A stretch of 48,235 nt of DNA from Deltaproteobacteria bacterium (GTDB lineage: Bacteria > Desulfobacterota > Desulfovibrionia > Desulfovibrionales > Desulfovibrionaceae): NCBI GenBank assembly GCA_009929215.1, contig SAAX01000012.1, forward strand, positions 1 through 48,235, written 5' to 3'. Under the pieces are notes generated by a model. It was given only the letters and a program-made list of their open reading frames with translations. It was not told where the DNA came from and did no database searches. Below are positions 44,960-48,235 of the stretch, piece by piece. Each line of letters starts with the position of its first letter. The stretch's first letter is position 1. The position numbers and the translations under genes are program-made.

Positions 44960-45403
44960 ATGACGGACGAAAACAAGAAGACTCAGGTTGGCATTATTCT
45001 GGTTTCGCATGCCGATTACGGCACGGCCATGCTGCGCACCGCAGAATTTATTCTCGGGCAGCAGAGCGATTGCAGCTCTATCAGCGTTGACGTGGCCCAT
45101 GAGGTGTCTGAAACCGTTCGCCGTCTTACGGATGCAACCCAGCGGCTCGACAAGGGCGCTGGCGTTATCATTCTTACGGATATGTTTGGCGGCACGCCCA
45201 CCAATCTTGCCCTTTCGCTGCTGGCAACCCACAAGGTTGAGGTTGTTACGGGCGTTAACCTGCCAATGTTGCTCAAGGTTTTTACCTCGCGCGACAAAGA
45301 GCTGGGCGAGCTTGCCCGTATAGCGGGCGAGGCGGGCGCAAAGGGTATTGTGGTTGCGGGCAGTATGCTGCGCAACAAAGCTCGCGACAAAGCCGATAGC
45401 TAG
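44960..45403 (+). CDS. PTS mannose-family EIIA component
   Basis: This 147-aa protein has the EIIA-Man fold signature: the phosphorylated His17 in VSHADYG and TDMFGGTPTNLAL near residue 74. It would accept phosphate from HPr and pass it to EIIB. TGAGG precedes the ATG at 44960, 33 nt after rapZ. Without EI, HPr or EIID nearby, a regulatory rather than transport role is plausible. Confidence 0.93.
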   Translation: MTDENKKTQVGIILVSHADYGTAMLRTAEFILGQQSDCSSISVDVAHEVSETVRRLTDATQRLDKGAGVIILTDMFGGTPTNLALSLLATHKVEVVTGVNLPMLLKVFTSRDKELGELARIAGEAGAKGIVVAGSMLRNKARDKADS

Positions 45404-45404
45404 T

Positions 45405-45863
45405 ATGTGGTTTCGCGTGGACAATCGCCTGGTTCACGGCCAGGTAATCGAAGCCTGGTTACCCTACACAGGGGCGCGACATCTGGTGGTTGCCAACGAC
45501 GAGCTGGCGGGCGACATAATGCGGCAGCAGATTATTGAACTGGCCGTGCCGCACCGGGTTATGACCCATTTTATCAGCGTTAAGGAACTGGCCGCCACAC
45601 TCAATTCGTGCGGCGACGACAGCTTTGTGCTCTTTGCCAATTGTCAGGATGCGCGGCAGGCTTGTGACGCTGGTGTTCCTATACCAATACTGAACATGGG
45701 CAACCTGCACTACGGCCCCGACAAACTGCAAGTGCTGCCGCATGTGGCGCTGTCTGCTCAGGACAGGGAAGACCTGCACGTTATTCAGGACCATCTTGTA
45801 CAGCTCGATTTTCGCTGTGTTCCTACCGAGACAGTTCGAGGCCCCAATGATCAACTTTTCTGA
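45405..45863 (+). CDS. PTS mannose-family EIIB component
   Basis: This 152-aa protein starts MWFRVDNRLVHGQVIEAWLP, with the phospho-accepting His11 in RLVHGQV, as in mannose/sorbose EIIB. It starts one base after the EIIA stop with a weak ribosome-binding site, so it is probably coupled. Its end overlaps the EIIC start by 17 nt. Confidence 0.93.
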   Translation: MWFRVDNRLVHGQVIEAWLPYTGARHLVVANDELAGDIMRQQIIELAVPHRVMTHFISVKELAATLNSCGDDSFVLFANCQDARQACDAGVPIPILNMGNLHYGPDKLQVLPHVALSAQDREDLHVIQDHLVQLDFRCVPTETVRGPNDQLF

Positions 45864-46538
45864 CATTTTCGTAGCCGGGGCTCCCTACGCTTTTTTTTTG
45901 TCCTGGCTGGCGCTGCCCGATCAACCTGCATCGTCGGCCTCATAGACCGCCCCATCTGTCTGGCCCTGTTTGCGGGCTTCTTTACCGGCGACTGGTCGCT
46001 GGCGCTTCCCCTCGGCATAATCATTGAACTTTTGTGGCTCGATGCCCTTGAACTGGGCAGCGTTGTGCCGCCCTATGGCAGTTTGAGCTTTCTGCTGGTG
46101 TTTCCGCTGTGCAGGCACTTTGGGCTTGATCAGCCCGGGCTTGCCTTGCTGCCGCTCATTCTGTCCATGATGGCGGCCTACACGGCCAGCTGGTGTGAGC
46201 TGCGCCAGCGCATAGAGCTGAACCCTATGGTGGATGCCGTGGTGAACTGGTGTGGCGGCAAGGGGCCAGCCTCACCAGGGCGCGTGATTCTGCTGGCCGG
46301 GTTGTGCCGGGCCATGTGGCAAGCGGCACTGTATGCGGTTTGTTTTACGCTTATTTTTGTCGTGCTGACCTGGCTTGCGGCGCACCGCACGCAGCCAGCC
46401 CTGCCAGGGGTAACGTGGTCGGCCCTGTATGTGGCGGCATTGCTTGGTGCTGTGCTGTCGCTGCGCACCCGGCAAGCCTACGCCGTGCTGGTGGGCACAC
46501 TGGGCGCGCTGGCCCTGCTGATTTGGGGCGGCAACTAG
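45847..46538 (+). pseudogene. PTS mannose-family EIIC, split by a -1 frameshift at a T9 run
   Basis: From ATG 45847 (GAGG 6 nt upstream) the frame reads MINFSDIFVAGAPYAFF and stops at TAG 45943-45945. The EIIC continuation (VLAGAARSTCIVGLIDRPICLALFAGF and so on to 46538, with several membrane helices) is in the -1 frame starting at GTC 45900. The crossover is a run of nine T (45891-45899); ten T would restore a 230-aa protein. T-TTT-TTT is also a classical slippery heptamer. The options are a real mutation, phase variation, programmed -1 frameshifting, transcriptional slippage, or a homopolymer sequencing error. EIIC would normally form the sugar channel with EIID, which is absent here. Confidence 0.85.
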
Positions 46539-46578
46539 TGGCGGGGTAGAGCAGCCAAAGCGCCGCGCCGACCTCAGC

Positions 46579-46607
46579 TTGACATGACCCTTAAGAATTA
46601 CTATAAA
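46579..46607 (+). promoter_or_regulatory. Sigma-70 promoter of the tRNA-Arg gene
   Basis: A perfect -35 TTGACA (46579-46584) and TATAAA (46602-46607) are 17 nt apart, predicting a start near 46614, just before the tRNA. Confidence 0.85.
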
Positions 46608-46616
46608 ATGCGGATT

Positions 46617-46693
46617 GCGCTCGTAGCTCAGTTGGATAGAGCGACAACCTCCTAAGTTGTAGGCCACAGGTTCGATTCCTGTCGGGCGCACCA
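46617..46693 (+). tRNA. tRNA-Arg (anticodon CCT)
   Basis: The 77-nt sequence folds as a standard tRNA. The acceptor stem is GCGCTCG/CGGGCGC (one T-G pair), the D-loop is AGCTCAGTTGGATAGAGC, the anticodon stem is ACAAC/GTTGT with loop CTCCTAA (anticodon CCT, reads AGG) and the T-arm is ACAGGTTCGATTCCTGT. CCA is encoded. It has its own promoter and terminator. Confidence 0.97.
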
Positions 46694-46700
46694 TATTCAA

Positions 46701-46736
46701 GGGCACATGGAAATTCCGTGTGCTCTTTTTTATTTT
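46701..46736 (+). terminator. Terminator of the tRNA-Arg gene
   Basis: GGGCACATGG-AAATT-CCGTGTGCTC forms a 10-bp stem (two wobbles) followed by TTTTTTATTTT, 8 nt after the tRNA end. Confidence 0.9.
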
Positions 46737-47197
46737 GATATTGCATAATTGTAATTTGTAGGTTTCGTGTTTATATGGCAAGCTATACGAACGATTGTCC
46801 ATAGAGAAAATTTCGACTATTGATAAAATAAAGATTTTGTGGGCAGACTGGACGAAAGTAGTTCAATAATTATGTTTATAATGTGTATCAAGAACCTACT
46901 AAATAGAATTTTATCTGCGTCATCTTGTCATTATGGATGTGCGTATTGATACAGATTCAAGCAACACTGGAAAATTTGATTACAAAAAATTTTCCGATGA
47001 TTTTTTACCTCTATCATACATGATATACATCTTACAGAATCAAAAGTCAGAATTTTCGTATGACGAACAATAAAAATCATACGGTGTTGGCCAAAGGATT
47101 TATGCTGCATGGCATTCTTGATGATTTTGGCAAACAAATTGGATATCAGCTTTTGATAATCTTCGTCAAAATTGCAACGTAATCTCAGGTGGTTATT
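46737..47197 (+). other. AT-rich stretch without a recognisable gene
   Basis: These 460 nt are far more AT-rich than the rest of the window. Two small overlapping plus-strand frames (46933-47073, 46 codons; 47060-47182, 40 codons) have no clear ribosome-binding sites and match nothing I know. Their junction would be compatible with the remains of one frameshifted gene. The base composition and the tRNA-flanking position suggest a foreign insertion, but no integrase or repeated attachment site is seen inside the window. Confidence 0.5.
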
Positions 47198-47659
47198 ATG
47201 GAAATGGTTACATATTTCCCTCCGTGGCTCATCTGGTTCGTGCTTGGGCTTGCTGTTTCCTTGTCAGAGTTGGTAGTGTCTGGCTTTGTCATCATCTTCT
47301 TTGGAATTGGTTGTTTGGGAGCTGCTGCCTTTGCTGTAGTTTTACCAGATTCATATGCAGGGCAAATTGCAACGTTTATTGTGGTAGTAATGGCCTCCCT
47401 TCTGGCACTTCGTAGGCTAGCCATGCGTGTGTTTGTTGGGAAAAGTGAACTGGCCGCTGATACTGATGGGCAAAATTTCATAAGGGCACGGGTAGTTGTA
47501 GATCATGATATTGCTCTGGGGCAGGAAACCAGGGTTTTTTATCGTGGATCAACCTGGAGAGCCCGAGCCGCGGAACAGATTATCGCAAACACTGAAGTTG
47601 AAATCGTCGGCTTTGATCAAGCTGATAAATCTTGTCTTATTTTAAGGCCCCTTAAATAA
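47198..47659 (+). CDS. NfeD-like membrane protein (short form)
   Basis: This 153-aa protein has two membrane helices (about 8-28 and 30-75, WLIWFVLGLAVSLSELVVSG and the following hydrophobic block). A C-terminal OB-fold NfeD domain follows (about 95-150, RARVVVDHDIALGQETRVFYRGSTWRARA). It lacks the ClpP-like protease part of long NfeD proteins. AGGTGG precedes the ATG at 47198. NfeD is commonly encoded with a stomatin/SPFH protein, as here, and the two likely form a membrane-quality complex. The gene is less GC-rich than the main window. Confidence 0.9.
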   Translation: MEMVTYFPPWLIWFVLGLAVSLSELVVSGFVIIFFGIGCLGAAAFAVVLPDSYAGQIATFIVVVMASLLALRRLAMRVFVGKSELAADTDGQNFIRARVVVDHDIALGQETRVFYRGSTWRARAAEQIIANTEVEIVGFDQADKSCLILRPLK

Positions 47660-47678
47660 CTGTAAAGGAGTTACGCTT

Positions 47679-48235
47679 ATGACTTCCTCTCTTATAGCTT
47701 TGGCCGTTATGGCCATTTTTGTTATCGTAGTCTTGGTTAAGGGGGCTCTGATAGTACCGCAAAAAAGCGAAGTAATCATTGAACGTCTCGGAAAATTTAG
47801 CCGCAAATTGGAAGCTGGATTCCATATTTTAATTCCCTTTGTTGATCGCGCAGCTTATACATTCACTCTTAAGGAACAAGTCGTTGATATACCTCCTCAA
47901 GTATGCATAACAAAAGATAATGTAAGTGTTGAAATTGATGGAATTGTGTATTTGGAAATTCAGGATGCGCAAAAAACTGCGTATGGAATCGATAATTACC
48001 TGCGAGCAGCAACACAGATGGCACAAACAACCCTGCGCTCTGCAATCGGAAAAATCGATTTGGACAAGACATTTGAGGAACGAGAAAAAATCAATGAGGA
48101 AGTCGTCACAGCAATCGACGAAGCAGCCATGACTTGGGGGGTCAAAGTCCTTCGCTATGAAATCAAGGACATCACACCTCCCGAGTCTGTCAAACGGGCT
48201 ATGGAAGCGCAGATGACTGCCGAACGGCAAAAACG
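47679..48235 (+). CDS. SPFH/stomatin-like protein (QmcA type), truncated by window end
   Basis: The visible 185 residues start MTSSLIALAVMAIFVIVVLVKG (a single N-terminal membrane helix). They continue into the band-7/SPFH domain: IVPQKSEVIIERLGKFSRKLEAGFH, then DIPPQVCITKDNVSVEIDGIVYLEI and the helical segment AEAMTAER-like at the edge. AAAGGAG lies 8 nt before the ATG. The C-terminus is beyond the window. It forms oligomeric membrane microdomain scaffolds with NfeD proteins. Confidence 0.9.
   Translation, partial: MTSSLIALAVMAIFVIVVLVKGALIVPQKSEVIIERLGKFSRKLEAGFHILIPFVDRAAYTFTLKEQVVDIPPQVCITKDNVSVEIDGIVYLEIQDAQKTAYGIDNYLRAATQMAQTTLRSAIGKIDLDKTFEEREKINEEVVTAIDEAAMTWGVKVLRYEIKDITPPESVKRAMEAQMTAERQK

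Overview
The window looks like a chromosomal segment of a sulfate-reducing deltaproteobacterium, most likely Desulfovibrionaceae (Desulfovibrio or a close relative). The pointers are a ferredoxin-linked organic-acid oxidation locus, a fused ispDF, a DASS/GlcD/GlcF gene set laid out like the lactate-oxidation loci of desulfovibrios, a sigma-54 (rpoN)-hpf-rapZ-mannose-type PTS cluster, and flagellar genes next to glycosyltransferases. Genus is inferred from gene content only.

Positions 1-4808 carry the end of an IS3-family element with a frameshifted orfA, a chemoreceptor (MCP) and a PrpR-type sigma-54 activator. After an 880-bp AT-rich intergenic region with a good -24/-12 promoter (5158-5172) comes the main metabolic island (5693-17710, + strand). 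It encodes a four-subunit 2-oxoacid:ferredoxin oxidoreductase (KorDABC type), SucCD, a DASS carrier, a GlcD-type FAD 2-hydroxyacid dehydrogenase, its GlcF-type iron-sulfur partner (interrupted by one in-frame TAA), a second DASS carrier and a LarA-like (DUF2088) protein, ending in a terminator. Together they suggest uptake of a 2-hydroxy (di)carboxylate, isomerisation, oxidation to the 2-oxoacid, ferredoxin-dependent conversion to an acyl-CoA, and ATP formation by SucCD. D/L-2-hydroxyglutarate to succinate is the simplest version. The layout parallels the lactate to acetate locus of desulfovibrios, with Kor+SucCD in place of PFOR+Pta/AckA.

Positions 17997-22378 hold a LapG-like periplasmic cysteine protease, a membrane sensor with a degenerate HD-GYP domain and a glycosyltransferase-like protein. 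This could be a Lap-type surface-adhesion switch with an unusual output domain. A pair of convergent terminators separates it from a long minus-strand block (22602-38430). In transcription order that block runs NIF3-like, zinc-ribbon protein, RNase P RNA, ispDF, fadD, dtd, STAS protein, FapA-like protein, two glycosyltransferases, fliK, flgD and flgE. The fliK ribosome-binding site sits in a perfect hairpin. A purQ-type gene (minus) and pyrG (plus) then diverge.

The last part (41800-46538, + strand) encodes RpoN, long-form HPF, RapZ and mannose-family EIIA, EIIB and EIIC. EIIC is split by a -1 frameshift at a run of nine T. A tRNA-Arg(CCT) with its own promoter and terminator follows, then an AT-rich stretch and an nfeD/SPFH (stomatin-like) gene pair that runs off the window. 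No CRISPR array, prophage or rRNA was seen.
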